A stretch of DNA of 64,000 nucleotides from Pegea sp. RAD2-039 (GCA_034620365.1 JAQGEQ010000084.1:2666001-2730000); one strand, 5' to 3'; counted from the stretch's first letter, positions 12,594-26,777 are shown. Notes: a model not told the origin generated them from the letters alone. A program made the numbers and translations.

Positions 12594-15439
12594 TCAGTTA
12601 TTCCATAAGGACCCCCACATTTGCTTTTCGACTTGTTGAAGATTTGCCCGTAAGTTTTCAGCTATAGTCTTTAGCTGGTCTCTTGATTTATCTCTAAAGT
12701 CCAAATGATCAAATTGTTGGAACATTAAAGACTCATCAGAAGATATACTTTTGCTTTGTATTAACCGTTTAATTTGACTTTCAGCTTCTCGTAGTCTTTC
12801 TCTAACATCTTTTTCATGTTTCTCAGCTAGTTTAGCACGATTAGTAGCATCATTTGCTTCTTTTCTCCATGCTTCACAAGCGTTCTTTGCTTGATTCCAT
12901 GAATTTTCCCACTGTCTACATTTTTCTTGCATTGATTTGTATTCACCTAGGGTCACCATACCATTATTATCACTATTTAAAAGATTATCTCCTATAGGTG
13001 GAAGAGAAGATGGCATTATTGAAGAGTTCATACCTCGCAAAGCAGATGGTAACGAACTACCACCTGAGTTAAAACTGTCTCTAGTGTAGTGATCAAATGG
13101 TATAGTTAATGGATCCGTTTTGGGAAATAATGAATTATCATTGACCAATTGAACAGAACTTGTTATTGTTGATTCATTATTCCAAATTCGTTGAATTTGT
13201 TTTTGATCTACACTAGCGCTACAAATACTATCACTAAAAACATTTTCGATTCCTGCCTCCACATGGCTCTTAGATGTATAAAATGAATCATTAGAATATG
13301 GTGGAACTGATTTAGAAATGTCTGAAGGAGATATACTCGAATAAACTGAATTTAGAGCAGTGATTCGATTTGAATTACTTCTTGGCCAAAGATCCACTGA
13401 GCTACCAACGCTCCCATAATTAGTGATTTGATTATTTTCAGCCATAAATCTTTCAGAACCAATAGCTTTTGAGTAAGATGCCACTACATCATTTCTGGGT
13501 GCTGCAATGGGAGATTCAAGTTTAGAAGTCGGAGATTGAATTTGTGAATTGAAATTTCTGTTTAGTAAACTTTCATTTCCATCAAAGAAATTAATACCAA
13601 GTGTCGAAGGTGGTTCGATAACACCAACATCGTTGCCTAAACTTGAAATAATACTTTTTTTACTTTCTGTTTCGATTGCCAATGTACTTTCTTCATCATT
13701 TGCAGCAATATCAGTTTCATCTTCTTCATCTAAGACTCGTATCTCTTGCTCAACGTGAGCAAACGCACAAAATGGACCACGAGGACAATATCCAGTCTGA
13801 CTCATATCATGGCATTTAGAGCTTTTATAAATTTCTGGATGGAACTGTTGTTCTGTTCTAGTGTGACAAAAGCTACATCCATCTCCCTTTTCACATGATG
13901 ATGGGTCTTTCCAATCATCTCCTTGCTTCACATTTGGACAAGGAGTTGATCTAATAAAGATAAAAGGCAACCAATTAGGGGTGGTGAAAATAACATTTAC
14001 TCATTTAATCTATTTAAGGAGTTAGTCTCAAAGTAGTTGCTTAGAAGATGAGTTTTTAGGACTTTCGACCACCGAAGTCAAGCTTTGTCTGTAAAGCAAG
14101 TTTTCTTTGTTTGGTTTATATTGTGAGAAAAGATATAAAAAAAGGAACTTAATTTATCAAAATCATCATGCGAGTATTTGTCAGATTAATTAGAATAAAA
14201 TTATCAGGAAAATATTGGAATATAAACTTTGGACCAGAGACTTCACAATGCTATCCACCGTCAACCACCGAGCTGAAAACTTGCTTGTGAGTGCTGAAAG
14301 GTTTTTTTGGTGGAGATGTCTTACAGGTCAAGCTATATTTTTAAACACGAACTCAAACTAAATTCAGCTAGATGAGATTCAAGCTGGATTCAAGCTATTC
14401 AATGATTGATTCTGAAGTATAAATAATAAAGTCGGTTTACCTATATTTAAATTTCTTCGGGTTGCGTCTTCTGTCTTTTGGATTATGATATTGAGGACAA
14501 GCATACCCTTGTCGACAGAGACGAGGTGGTCTCTTACAAATATCAGTTTTATAATTAGAAAGTACATAACCAGAATCCAACCACTTAGGGTCTTCATTGA
14601 CTATCTTCTCAGCTAAATTTACAACATCAGATCTAGGTATATGATCACCAGTACCATCTTGACAAGATTCATTATTTTGCTGTTCACGGACATCATATAC
14701 AGGGGGTCTCAGGTCGTCACTACCATGAGCAAACGCACAATGTGGTCCATTCTTTACACAATTACCTCTCGATTCAGTTTCATGTATACATGTTCCAGTT
14801 TTGTAATATCTCAAATGATATCTTCTTTCTGTGTCACCAGTGTTTCTAGTAAAAGTTGTTTTTATTCAATAAAGATATGAACATTTGCTTGGCAAATAAT
14901 TTGGGTATTATAAAATTACACCACAAATATTCAAACGATTTTCATTTTATAATTAGATGAACTAACAAAGCCATTAAAAATTGTCAGTGTTAAAATTCAT
15001 CTCAACTTATTAAGAGACTTGATGTTATTTATATATCAAACTCAACAAAACTGGTACCTAAATTTTATTAAGTGAAAAAATAGTGAAAACATAATAATCC
15101 ATCAATACAATAATGGCCTGCTGTGGTTGACGAAAGTAACAAAAATATAATAATTTACCTATGAATATAAGGACAATCGTCTCCAATAGGGCAAATACCA
15201 GTTGTTTCATCATATTTAGTACAATATGAATCAGCACTATAATTAAATGTCCCATCTCTTTTTCTTATTGGTCTACGACGTCTTTGATTAGAAAAATGCC
15301 AATAAAAACATGTAAAAGGTCTGTGTTGAGTACACTTATGTTGTAAAAATAATGGACATTGATTAACTCTAAACTCTTTTAAATAAGTGTAATGAGATGG
15401 TTTTTCAGTTTGATGAGGTGGGGGCGTTATAGACATCAT
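12594..15439 (-). CDS. unk: Unkempt-family CCCH zinc-finger RNA-binding protein, 3 coding exons, no RING
   Basis: Exons 15159-15439, 14441-14845 and 12594-13950 (minus strand) total 2043 nt and encode 680 aa. Unkempt binds UAG- and U-rich mRNA motifs and represses translation; in animals it acts mostly in neurons. The first 300 residues hold six CCCH fingers, including HYTYLKEFRVNQCPLFLQHK, QRRRRPIRKRDGTFNYS, YKTDICKRPPRLCRQGYACP and EQQFHPEIYKS, nearly identical to vertebrate and insect forms. A long Ser/Asn-rich middle follows, then a conserved coiled coil (EYKSMQEKCRQWENSW onward). The reading frame stops directly after L-Q-Q-V-E-K-Q-M-W, where other Unkempts continue into a RING domain. 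So the RING is lost, or sits in an exon I cannot see joined by a weak donor near 12,617. The start is the upstream ATG of two adjacent ones; an in-frame TTG precedes it. Confidence 0.93.
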
Positions 15440-18400
15440 CAAAATGAATTCTTGATAACAAAAAATAACTTATAAATCTATAAAAGGATGCCAAAAACCT
15501 TGAGCCTAAAATAAATGAAAAAAACCTACAATTTTGTTATTTTAACTGAAAATATGATTGGTCTAGATAAAGTTTTAACAAATTTTATTAGTGAAGATAG
15601 AAAAGTTTTTAGTTCAGTTTTTTCTAATTTATTGGTTCTTAACTCTCCTTGGTGCTATTGTGACATAAATACCGATGTAAAAAAATTAGTAACCTATTTC
15701 ACTGGACTAAATAAGAAAACAAATCTTTATATATTGTTACTCTTCTAAAACTTGATCTTTGAAAAAGTCAAGAATCATTGGCCTAACTATTTAAGCTACA
15801 AAATATTATTTAATTTAGTAAAATTAAAATCACCACAAAGATTTATCCCAATTAAAACTTTTAAGAATACTCAGCAAACTAACAGCTTTTTGAATAAGTT
15901 TTTTTAATAAAGTGACCACAGCTTGGAATCTTCATCTCAACCCCATCACTAAAACAAATCATATCTTTAAAATTTAAGTTTAAAAAGTAAGATTTGAGTA
16001 ATTTTGTTGGCAAGTGATACTATGCAGCCATTTTCTTGATTTTTATCTCCTATAGTTTCTCTCTTCTTAAATTTGTTATATTAATGCCTTTGTAGTGTTT
16101 CTATATTTTCACATCACCGATGGTAAATTGATGATTTACTTTCAAACTTTAGTGTAAAAAGAAGATAAATTACGAGTTTAAATAACTTTAAGATAAAATT
16201 CTATGATATATGTCTGGATAAGCATAATAGATATAAAAGTACATAAGAAAAACAAGCAAAATATGATATAAATTAAGTATATACTAATAGAACATAAATA
16301 ATTCAAAAAAATTTGAAAATAACAAACAAGTTTTAAACTCCGATAACTACTAAACAAGGTTTTTGTAGAAACACTGTACAATATTGTGACCAAATAAGGC
16401 AATATTCCTAAAACTGTGAAATACTCAACTATAAATAAAAATAAATAAAAACTTTGTAATATAAATTCCTTCAGCTGTATATTCTTATGATACAACTACT
16501 TTCTTTTCCTTTTAATAATATAAAAATTAAGTTTATACCTTCATATTCATATGGTAAATTTTATAAATATTTTGTTTAACTTTATTACACTAAACAAAAC
16601 ATTATCTTTAAAGATATTTATCAAATTATAATTTAAAGAATATTTAAAAAATTTGCTGACCATAAAACATATTTCAAAGAAATGAAAAGTTAAATAATAT
16701 AAAACAAAAATGTTTGGACTAATCTACATAAAACTAATATCACACCGAAAAAAAAAAAAACTACAACTCAAGGAAATATCTATAAAAGGCTAGTGCAAAA
16801 CTTAGGAAATATCTATAAAAGGCTAGTGCAAAACTTAGAAAAGCATATTTCAAAACAAAACTTAACTCCAAGAAGCAAAAGCTTTTGAAAAAAAAGAAGG
16901 TAAAATTAAAATAATTGTTTAAAACTTAAAACGCTAATATATATACTTACAAAAAGCTTGTTTAAGTTCTTTAAGTAACTGTATAATAATTTTAAACATT
17001 AAATTCTAAGAGTTTAAACACATATAGAAGAAATTAACTTTCACTGGCAAAATCAATGCTCATTATAAGCTATATAGCTAAATATTGGTCTTATAAAACC
17101 ATTTCAAAAATTAAATCATTAGAAAAAATGTGAAAGCTAAACATGAAGCATAACTTTTTTGTAGATAATGTATATAACCCATTAAAAATTATATAAAGTA
17201 AAAATGTCAAAACTATTTTAAGCTTGTTTAAATAAAAGCTTAAAAAGGGATAAATGAAATACTAAAGTTATATAAAAATTAATACATTATTTCAAAAAGT
17301 AAGAGTAATATTATTGTTTTTAATAGTATATTTATTAGGTAAAGGAAATATATTACATAAACATAATTTTCATTCTAAAAGAGATAAAAAATTCACCCAG
17401 TTTTCTTCTTAAACTTTTTAATTTATAAATATATAAATTCAAATTCTTTACAAAAATTTAACCAAAAACATAATAGTGCATATTGAAAAAATGGCCACTT
17501 ATTTCGGCCATAAAATTATGAAAAATATTACATAAAATATATTACATAAAATAAATTATAACTAAAAGTTGATAAAATTCAATAAAATTGCCATTTATCG
17601 CTATAAATTTCAGCTTTACTTTTAACTACAACAAACAGTTTTAATCATGATTATAAAACTTAAGAAGGGAACAAAATACTAATATAATAAAAATGTTATA
17701 TGAAACATTTCATCATTTATTTTTAAACTGAACTTTTCTAAGAATCAAAAAGAAGAGTTTTATATTCAACTATTAGGACAAAAGTAGGTCAATTTAAATT
17801 ATGGCTTAAATATATACAAAAAACTAAATAAACTATACAAGTATATAAATAATAAGTCATATTAAAAAATATGAGCAACCATTAAAGAAACTAAAAGGCT
17901 TACAAAAGTTTTTAAAAAATGTTACATCTAAAAAGTTTAGAAACACAATATTTCAATAATTAAAGAAAATTCAAAACTTTAAAAACATTTTCACAGCATC
18001 TAACAACGAATTTCAGTTTTACAAGAAAATATACTATCTATTCAGACAGGTTACTTTTATAATTAAAATGTTTTATTACAAATGATTTATTTCAATGTAA
18101 TCCACAAAAGTAAAGATTAAACAATTTAATAGAAAAGCCATAAAAATCAGTAAATGTAATACATGTTAAATAAATAAACATAAAATATAATCTAGTGTTT
18201 AATCTATCTGTAATATGTTTTACTTTTATTAAAATTTGTAATATTACTAAAATAAATGATAAATGTAATTAATGCAGAGAACAAAAAACTATTTTATTTG
18301 AACACGTTTTCAATATTATACTTTAGCAAAAACTTTCAATGAAATAAATATCATTCATAATCATTATTAGTGATGAGAGATAAAAGATTACATATAAAGT

Positions 18401-19039
18401 ATAATTTTGTGCTATTAATAAAGACAAAATCAAGCAAATGGTTCTTAAACTTCACAGGAAAAAAATAAACACAAACCAGCTAGGTAGTATAGGCGTAATT
18501 CTCTTCTGGTACCCCCTTACGTATAGCGCGCTTGACTAATAGACCGTACAATTCAAGAAAACATTAATTTATAATTTTGTATGCTTTTTATTATAAGTTG
18601 TATATATACACTTAAAGTTGCAATGTTACTTATATGTAATATGTGTTTCATAATGTAAAAATAAATTAGAAGAATGTTAATAATGATTAAACTTCTTTAA
18701 AAAAATTCAACAATTAAAGTATTACAAATTTTAGAACTATTCAACAAAAATTATATTTGAATAAGATTTTCAGGTTGTAAGTTATATTCTATCAAATAGT
18801 CCTTATAAGTTTTAAAAAAATTATCATTAAGTTATATGTATATTACTTGTGATACATCATTCTACTTGGATAAGAAATCGATTCAACCTTTTTTGGTTTT
18901 GTTACACTAAACATCATTGATGAAAGTAAAGACTATGGTGTACCCAAATAAAAGTGGCAAGAACCTACATTCTAGTACACAAAATGTTAAGTCTATTTCT
19001 GATAAACCAATTTCATCAAAACAAGCTTGCGGGGGTGAT
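15440..19039. other. Gene-free AT-rich region upstream of unkempt
   Basis: Very AT-rich with A-runs (for example near 16,748). It holds one small tandem repeat, listed separately. A short GC-richer patch at about 18,470-18,550 with unique sequence is not explained. The 77-codon (15,515) and 105-codon (16,178, minus) frames have low-complexity translations and no family signal. Confidence 0.45.
16771..16836. repeat. Two-unit direct tandem repeat, 33 bp per unit
   Basis: Positions 16771-16803 and 16804-16836 are identical 33-base units starting aggaaatatctataaaagg and ending gcaaaactt. They abut exactly, as expected from a recent slippage or duplication event. No function is implied. Confidence 0.9.
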
Positions 19040-21005
19040 TACTAATCGTCTAACAAAATTTTCTCTCGTGTGGTTCCGGCAATAAGAGTATTAAATGTCC
19101 CTTCTGATTTCATTTCGCTTGTAGTGATGTGAGCAAGAAAATTTATGATAAATATGATAAGAACCAGATGAAGCAAATAGGGTTTAAAAGGTTCTGCATT
19201 AAATGTAGAACCATTAACATAACATCTACCTCCTCCAATTCCAATTCAAATCTATTAACAAATCCAACATCAACAAATAGATAGCTGCTGATTTGGCCAA
19301 ATCTAAATCTGACATTGGCAATGATGTTGACAGACTGTATGATAGAGGCGGCGGTGTTTGCGTCATTTACAAAACATCGTTTGCACCCAAGATCTTCAGA
19401 ATTAAGATCGATGCCATTAATTTTCCAAGATTGGAGATCATTGCTTTCGATTTTCATTACTCAAAGTCCAAGTTTTCTCGTTTTATATGTACTTACCACC
19501 CTCTAAAATTAATGACGGGTTTACTATTAAGGCCTTGTTGAAGGTTTTGAAGATTGTTGTGTGTCTTGAGTTAAATATTTTGGGGGATTTTAATTTTAGT
19601 AAAATTGATTGGAATAACCCGAATTCAGCATTTATAGGAAAATCGTTTAACTTGGATAGCGACAATACTAATTCAGCCATTTTAAATCATGCCTTTGTAA
19701 GCTTCCTCGATGCCAATAACCTATCTCAGATGGTCACTTTTCCAATCCAAGTTAGTGGTAACACTTTGGATCTTCTTATCACATCAAACCCTCAGAACAT
19801 TATCTACGTTGATCAAACAGAACCTTTTGCTCCGACATGCGACCACAACATGATAGAATTCAAGCTTCATCAAACTTTTTCTATGAACGTTAAAACTCCA
19901 AGTAAACGGAATTTTTACTGTGGAAGTTATGATGGTATTAATGAATTTCTATCAGGTGTGGACTGGGTTTTTTTTTGAACTCTACCGAAGACATCAACAC
20001 TATTTACTCAAGGTTTACTAACATCGTTAAAGAGTCAATTGACACATTCATTCCTTTTATCGAGTCAGCAAAAAACACATTTACCCAAACATTAAATGTA
20101 TTTACAACATTTAAAACGCCTCTTATACAAGCAAACTAAAGCAGACTCTTCCATCAAATCTCTGTACAAAGATATCTGTATAGTTTACTAAAAATATATT
20201 TCTAATTTCTACTTAGGGAGCTGCAGTTTTATCTTCACCCAGCAAGAAAACGTTTTTTCGGACTAATAAACCACAAGCTTAGGGCGAGATTTCAAATACC
20301 TCCCTTGCTTGATAACAAAAACCAGCTTATGATGGAACCGGAGAATAAAGCTGAATTGCAAAACAGTCAACTTAATAGTGTTTTCATAACCGATGATGGT
20401 AATACTTCTTCTCTTTTCTACTCTGATATTCTCACAAAATATTTAAGGCTGTTCTTCTTTAAAATCATCAGTTTCCAACTTTGGAAATTCATTTTTTCGA
20501 AATTCGACGGATTAAATATGACTTACTTTTTATTTTTGAAATTATTCACAATTTAGTTGACCTTAAATTCGATACTTTTTTTTCCATTAGTTCTTTCCTC
20601 AACTTATATCAACTCAGACAACACACATAACACCTTAATAAGCCCATACCACGTGGTACTGGCTTGAATATTTGTATTTGAGTAAATTTTTTCTTATACC
20701 GCGCAATTAATACTTAGAACCAGCTGCCAGCAGACATTGTCATGTCAGAATCACTCGTAATGTTTAATATTGCCATGATTGCCATTTCCAAACTGTGATT
20801 CTCTTTCTCTTTTTTATATTACTAACATTCTATGTAATTGTTCACTGTTATATGTTTTGGGGAATACTGAAATGCCATGTGTTACATCTTTTTCCTTCTA
20901 TATTTCCAACTTAGTTATATATAATAGGTATTATTTGTTGAATGTGTGTTAGCAAGTGGTGCTCTTTTCATGCACTCTCCTTCACATTTTTTGTAATAAA
21001 TAAAT
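19040..21005 (+). mobile_element. Decayed CR1-like non-LTR retrotransposon (LINE), internally deleted
   Basis: Plus-strand fragments, with frame changes between them, follow the order of a CR1-like LINE. There is a Cys/His stretch at about 19,070-19,220 like the zinc finger before the endonuclease. An apurinic-type endonuclease domain runs 19,300-19,960, including R-G-G-G-V, LEIIAFDF, NILGDFNFSKIDWN, NTLDLLITSNP and CDHNMIEFKL. The spacer ahead of the polymerase lies at 20,250-20,420 (FFGLINHKLRARFQIPPLLD, FITDDGN). Only a trace of the reverse transcriptase start follows (near 20,490), so most of that domain is deleted. The end at about 20,990-21,005 has a taataaataaatga-type repeat typical of a LINE 3' terminus. 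It cannot be active. Confidence 0.8.
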
Positions 21006-22995
21006 GAACATAAGAGAGCCTTTTTAATCTTGAAAAAAGAACCTAGATGCTGAATTGATGTATTAGTCTACAAGAGTGATAGACATCAAGTAAGCGTCCA
21101 AATGTTTGATTAGTACTAAAACTACATATTGACCATAATGATATCAAAGTAAAATGATACTAAAGTCTTCACTTAAAAGACATCAAGACTACTTATCTAT
21201 ACTTAAGTTCACATTCCATTGCCTTGAGAAAATTGTTCTTTTGAGTATACTTTAACACTTGTGATATCAAGCAGCTAAGATCAACAAATCTTTAGTCTTT
21301 GATTTATGAGAGTCACAATAAAATATCATTTGGAAAATTTGAAAAGTATGTGCAAGATTTTTCCAGGGTGACCTACAACAAGAATTCTAATGTGTTTGAT
21401 GTATTTGATCTAAAAACCGATTATTGAACAAAGTTTTAAAATAAAACTTCGAGTAAATACACAACAAATTAGAAAACTCAGTTTTGAAACAAATAGTTCA
21501 AATCACTCCTAAAGTTATTTTCCTAAGAGAATTTGTTGAATTTTTCAAGTTTGTAAATTTATTAATGTCTAAAGTAAAATTCAAACAATTTGAAATTAAG
21601 TAAAGGTTAGAAAAATTAACAATATAAAGATAAAAAAGTGCTATAAAAAAGAATAAAACGGATATTTTTGTATGAAACCATCAACTACTTGGAAATCATT
21701 TTTGAAATAAGATTAAAAAAACTTAAATTTAAACAAAAACACTAACTATTAATATTGGGCTACATCAGAAAGTCCTTTCATTATGACACAAACCCAAATT
21801 CCTAAAACTAATTTTGACCTAAAATTATGAAAACATTGCTTTGTTTGATGTTTATCTTTTTCTAAAATTAGGATTAACTAAAGAGTTCTTCAAAAGTTAT
21901 TGACTGTTATCTTAAGACTTAGAACTTAAAACATATTTATCTTATTCCAAAATTAATATATTTTTTAGTTGCAGACTAAATACTAATTAGTCAACACTGA
22001 AGTAGACAAGAAGCATAGACGTTTTTGCTTTGCTAAAAAAATCATTAGCTTTAATCCACAACTTGATTTTCTTTCGAGCTTAAGTATAACTTGCAAATTA
22101 ATCTTGACGAAGTAAAAATTAACTACTATGGAATACTTGCTGCTCGATTATATATGAAACTGCTAATTATTACTATTAATTTTTACGCTGGAAACTTATC
22201 AATTTTATAATATAGTTTTAATTTTTTTAAGATTCGTTATTAAAAGCTTTCTTTATAAACTCTTAAGTTACAAATGTTCTATTTTAAGAAAATTTAATAT
22301 ACTTCGAAAAAGTATACGAACATTTATCTTTATTTGATCGAAAATTCGATTATTATTTTATCTAGTATTTATTTTAAGTATTTTTAATGATAATAACTTT
22401 TGACAACTCAATAAGCTTAGTTTATACCAGAAACATATCATTGGATTTACATATTATTTTTTGGGGAGTGTATACCAAGAGTAATGAGTGTTGGTGAACT
22501 AAACTACATTTTCATTCATCAAGTAAAAAGTCAAATTTTAATAATATATTATTTGAAAAGTAGTCTATACAGAAGTTACTTTAAAGTCAATTTTAAATAA
22601 TTTTCAACAAACAATAGTCGGGTCAATCACTCTTCTAGATGATTTGCAATCAGTTATATCATCTTTGAAAAATTTCAAAATTCAATAATACGACTATGCC
22701 TAATTGTTTAGCATACTTAATGATTTAACTAATACTTACTGATTATATACTTTTACAGCGATTATAAAAAGGCTGCAAGCTGTTATATCATAAAAAGCAT
22801 CTGGAAGAATTGAAACCAGAATCAAAATAAGAGTTAAAAAAATCGTCAGTTACTAATTTACAATAGTTTTATTTCAATGCAGTACTGGGTGACATCAATA
22901 GTTATACATTTTTACTGATGATAATCTAATTATACATTTTACAATGACTTTACGATATAGAGTATCAAACAAAAATCCATTAAGAGATCAAATGA
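21006..22995. other. AT-rich gene desert
   Basis: No exon-like segment could be supported here on either strand. It would contain the 3' UTR of the peptide gene at 22,996. Confidence 0.45.
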
Positions 22996-23825
22996 TTATA
23001 TTTTTGGAACTATATTGCGCATATACAGAAGAAGCCATAATTTCCTCATAGCATTAATCTTGTCTTTCATTACCGCAGTATTGATTCGAATATCAGATAC
23101 TGCATCTGCTCGCCTAAAAAAGCATTTGTAAAAGTATTAGTTTAAGTATAGAATTTAAGAAAAATAATTTAAACTAAAAGGCACTATCTTAAATACCAAT
23201 GGTCTTCTAAAAAACAGGTAAGACATTCATTGTTTTATAACGTTATTTTAACTAAATAGAAAGAATATTCTTAAAAACGTTAACTGAATTAATTAGTTGA
23301 ATTATTTAAAAGAACAAATTATTTAACAGATTTATTTTTTTAAAACTCATTAAAAATTAATTTTTTTTCTTCAAATCAAAGTACCCTCAAAACACGAAGG
23401 ACTTCTATTAACAATTTGTTATTTCCATTTATTTGAAAAATATATTTTTACTTCTGACTCGTGCATATTAAATAAATCCAAAGAAACTGTCAAGTTTTCT
23501 TGTAATTTAGCATGTGTAGAACATTAACTATATTTATAAAAATATTTATGATAAATTACTGTTTTTCCTTTTTCTAAGTATTTGATTTCGACTTTAACAT
23601 TATTACAGAATGATAAAAAATACATAAAAAATAATCAAATAGCATATTTAGGTTAATATGGATTAATTTTAGTAAAATCTACGTGATTTACGCATCATAC
23701 TTTTGAGTTTCTTTCCGTGTAGATTGATCGCGACCAGGAATCTGGTAAGGTGCACATTGAATACTGTCAATAATAACCATTGTAAGACAAAACAAAAAAC
23801 TTGTATAAACTAATTTGTAAGCCAT
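22996..23825 (-). CDS. Putative PTH-like secreted peptide precursor A, 2 exons
   Basis: Exons 23692-23825 and 22996-23113 (minus strand) join at phase 2 to an 83-aa protein. The intron has donor gc/gtaaat and acceptor ttttttag. Residues 1-24 look like a signal peptide (MAYKLVYTSFLFCLTMVIID, then S-I-Q-C before A-P-Y). A short propeptide with a dibasic R38-K39 follows. The remainder fits the parathyroid hormone pattern without gaps when Ala49 is set to position 1: A1 V2 S3 D4 I5 R6 I7, R20, L22, W23, L24, M28. Vertebrate PTH has V2 S3 E4 I5 Q6 L7, R20, W23, L24 and L28, and PTHrP begins A-V-S-E. In vertebrates such ligands act on a class B1 receptor: the first residues activate it and R20, W23, L24 and L28 dock on its ectodomain. 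The ATG lies directly after an acceptor (ggttttcag). The gene model is convincing. The family assignment is inference, supported by the paralogue at 33,643. An alternative is another class B1 ligand family. Confidence 0.6.
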
Positions 23826-26777
23826 CTGAAAACCTGGAAAATTCACTGTAATTTTTGTTAACTTTTAAAACCAGATTTCTACATTTTTATATGAAACATG
23901 CGTGGGGAAATATTTGAAAATAACTTTCTTCTAATAAATGAATTCAGAGTTTAATAAAGTAACTTCACTTGAAAAGGTATCATTTAAACATACCTTTTTA
24001 GAAAATATGATACTATGCATCTAGCTTTATAAAATTATTTTATAATTATTATGTTAGTTTATTTATACCTATATCAAGTTACAGTTGTGAAAATTTGTTA
24101 TAAATACATCGTCATCTCAAATCAAAAATAGAAGATAGACTATGAGGCAATGATTTATAGTAATCCAAATGATCTGTCTAAACTCATTAAAAGATGTTTT
24201 AATTGTAGCTTAAAAATAAGTTCATTTTTTATAATTAGCTTAAAAATGTCTCATTTAAAAAACATCTAATAAATTAAAAAGCTATCATTTTACAAATTAT
24301 ATCTTACAAGAAAAATTATCTCAAATTAAATGAGATACCTTCTTCCTGATCATGCTTTTACTAATGATGTACAAAACTCTGAAATGTTTTTATATTGTCA
24401 CTGGTGAAAACATGAAAGTGAATGGAAAAATGTTCTGTTATATTTTTTGTAGAATTTTTTTTGTCCGTTGACTTTTTAAAGATTTTCTTCAAAGGTAGGA
24501 TTTGGTGGCTTTGAAACTTTGAAATTAATATTCAAAAAGGGCAAGACAAAGTAAGAGATTGTGAATGATATGACCTTTTTATAAATAAATAATCTTTTCA
24601 ATAATAAAACTACTTTGGCATTAGTTGATAGCTGATAATATTTTAAAAGTAATTAACAAAATAATAACTTTTACTGAGCTTCAATAATCAACATGTTTTA
24701 ATATATAAGTTTCAATAAATTGTAAAATGTCTTTATAATTGATTACTTTATTAGGCGTATTACTTCAATAGAAAAATATGCTTTAACGTTTTATTAGCAG
24801 TGTTTACAGAGACTTTATATATTTTTTGGCGCATAATTTACTGTTATTATTGTAAGCATGAAATGCTTCATCAATAACAGACTTATAAAAAGAAAGATAA
24901 TTATTTTCAAAATAATTGAAATTGAATTTTTGTATACAACTAAAATTTTTAACCTTTAGCATCTAGTCTGTTTCTATTCATTTTTTTGAAACAAAATAAT
25001 CAGACATTGCGTTATAATTATAACACCATACTAATCTTTAATCTAATATTATCTTTATAAGATAATAAGCAAGATTATAGTTGTGATATCATTTCAAGAA
25101 GCTTTGTAAGTATATCAAAAAACATTTTTCATTAAATTCCCTCTGGATGATATAAATGTCAAAACTCTTGTCAACTTTTAATACGATTCTGATGTCTTTA
25201 GATGTATATTGATCCTTTTTCCTTGCAGATTTTATAACATGAAAAGCTTATGAGATGTACTAAAGAAATCATATTTAAAATCAAATATTCTTAAATTATA
25301 TTCTTGCATTTAGAAAAGCATGTTCATAAAATAAACAAAATTTATATTTGATTGATGTTGTTGAAGTCTACAGAATTCACTTTAAGAGGAAACTCTTAAA
25401 AACAAATTATTTTGAAATGGAATTGAAATCGTAAATCAATATTGTTTGCTTTCTTAACAGGTGGTTTGCTGATAAATTGAGCCATCTTATTTAGTTCTGT
25501 ATGAATCTAAAGCAGAATAAATTAACTTGTTTATACTGATTGCAAATGACAACCTATAATACATCCAATAAAACTATACAAATTATTGTTCAATAAAGCT
25601 ATCATTAAAATGTCTTTTTTGATTTATCCTAAAATCATTTAGTGAATGTTTTGTTTATTGTAAATATTTTCTAAGTTTTTTACTTAAACAAATCAGTGAT
25701 ATTTTAAATACATTTTTAGATCAACCGATCAAAAATTATCTTCTATTAAATGAAAATATATTTATACTTTTTTAAAATCACTTTTTTTATATTTGGGATG
25801 CTGAATCTAATTAATTAGTAATTTTATATAAATTCATTAGGCTAAAAATTATTACATTTGATTTTTTACCGTTGGACTAACAGTATTTAGACAAGGTAAT
25901 AAAACTTGCTTAAAATTACTCATACAATATTTATGAAAATGATTAGGTTTCTTGTAGTTTATAGATTTTCTTGTACAAGTTTGTTTACTTGAAATTAATA
26001 TAAGGTCAAGAAATATTTTTAAATTAACAAAATTAAAGAAACTATTTATACATTTCTTATAAAATAATAATGAATAATACTTAATTAATATTTAATTGAT
26101 ATAAAGATAATAGTAACTGAAGAAAATACTTTTAATAATCTAAGAATTGACTTTCGCATGTAAAAACTACTTTTGTTTCCTTTATATTTAGTACATATCA
26201 CTTTATATAAATACGATTATTATTACTATTGTAGATAAACATATAGTTGAAAAAATTAATCTACAAACTAGGCATTATTTCAATATTTTTTAAATCAATC
26301 TAAGACAACTTTTATTTGAAAACCTTTTACGAATAACCAATTTTTCATTTTTAAAGTATTTTAAAACAGTAATTCTTAAGTTATAGATACATTTAAGCGA
26401 ATACTTGATAGAAGAAGCAAACAGTTTATTCTCACTCAAGATTTTTCATTATTAACACGGCTAGACTTTTTACTTTAATGTATACCACATCTTTAAAACT
26501 GCAACTTAAAAAACTACTTACTGATAACTTGAAGTTTAATATTTAATCTTTGGCTATTCATACAATAAAGCTAAATGTAATCTTTCTAGAAAAAACACGA
26601 CTTTTATTATTTCACTTTAAAAGTGTTCTCAAGTATCTCTGAGTCTTTTTTAAATAACTAAAGCCTCACATTTTAACCACAACAATTCTTATTACTTACT
26701 GCTCTAATGTTTTTTCTGTAATAAGGTCATGTATATTTTTTAAAAATAGTTCTGTTACATGACAAACCAGTTATAAG

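Noticed and set aside
16178..16495. 105-codon minus-strand membrane protein
   Set aside because: Composition is what AT-rich DNA gives by chance (Phe, Ile, Leu, Tyr); no start context or similarity.
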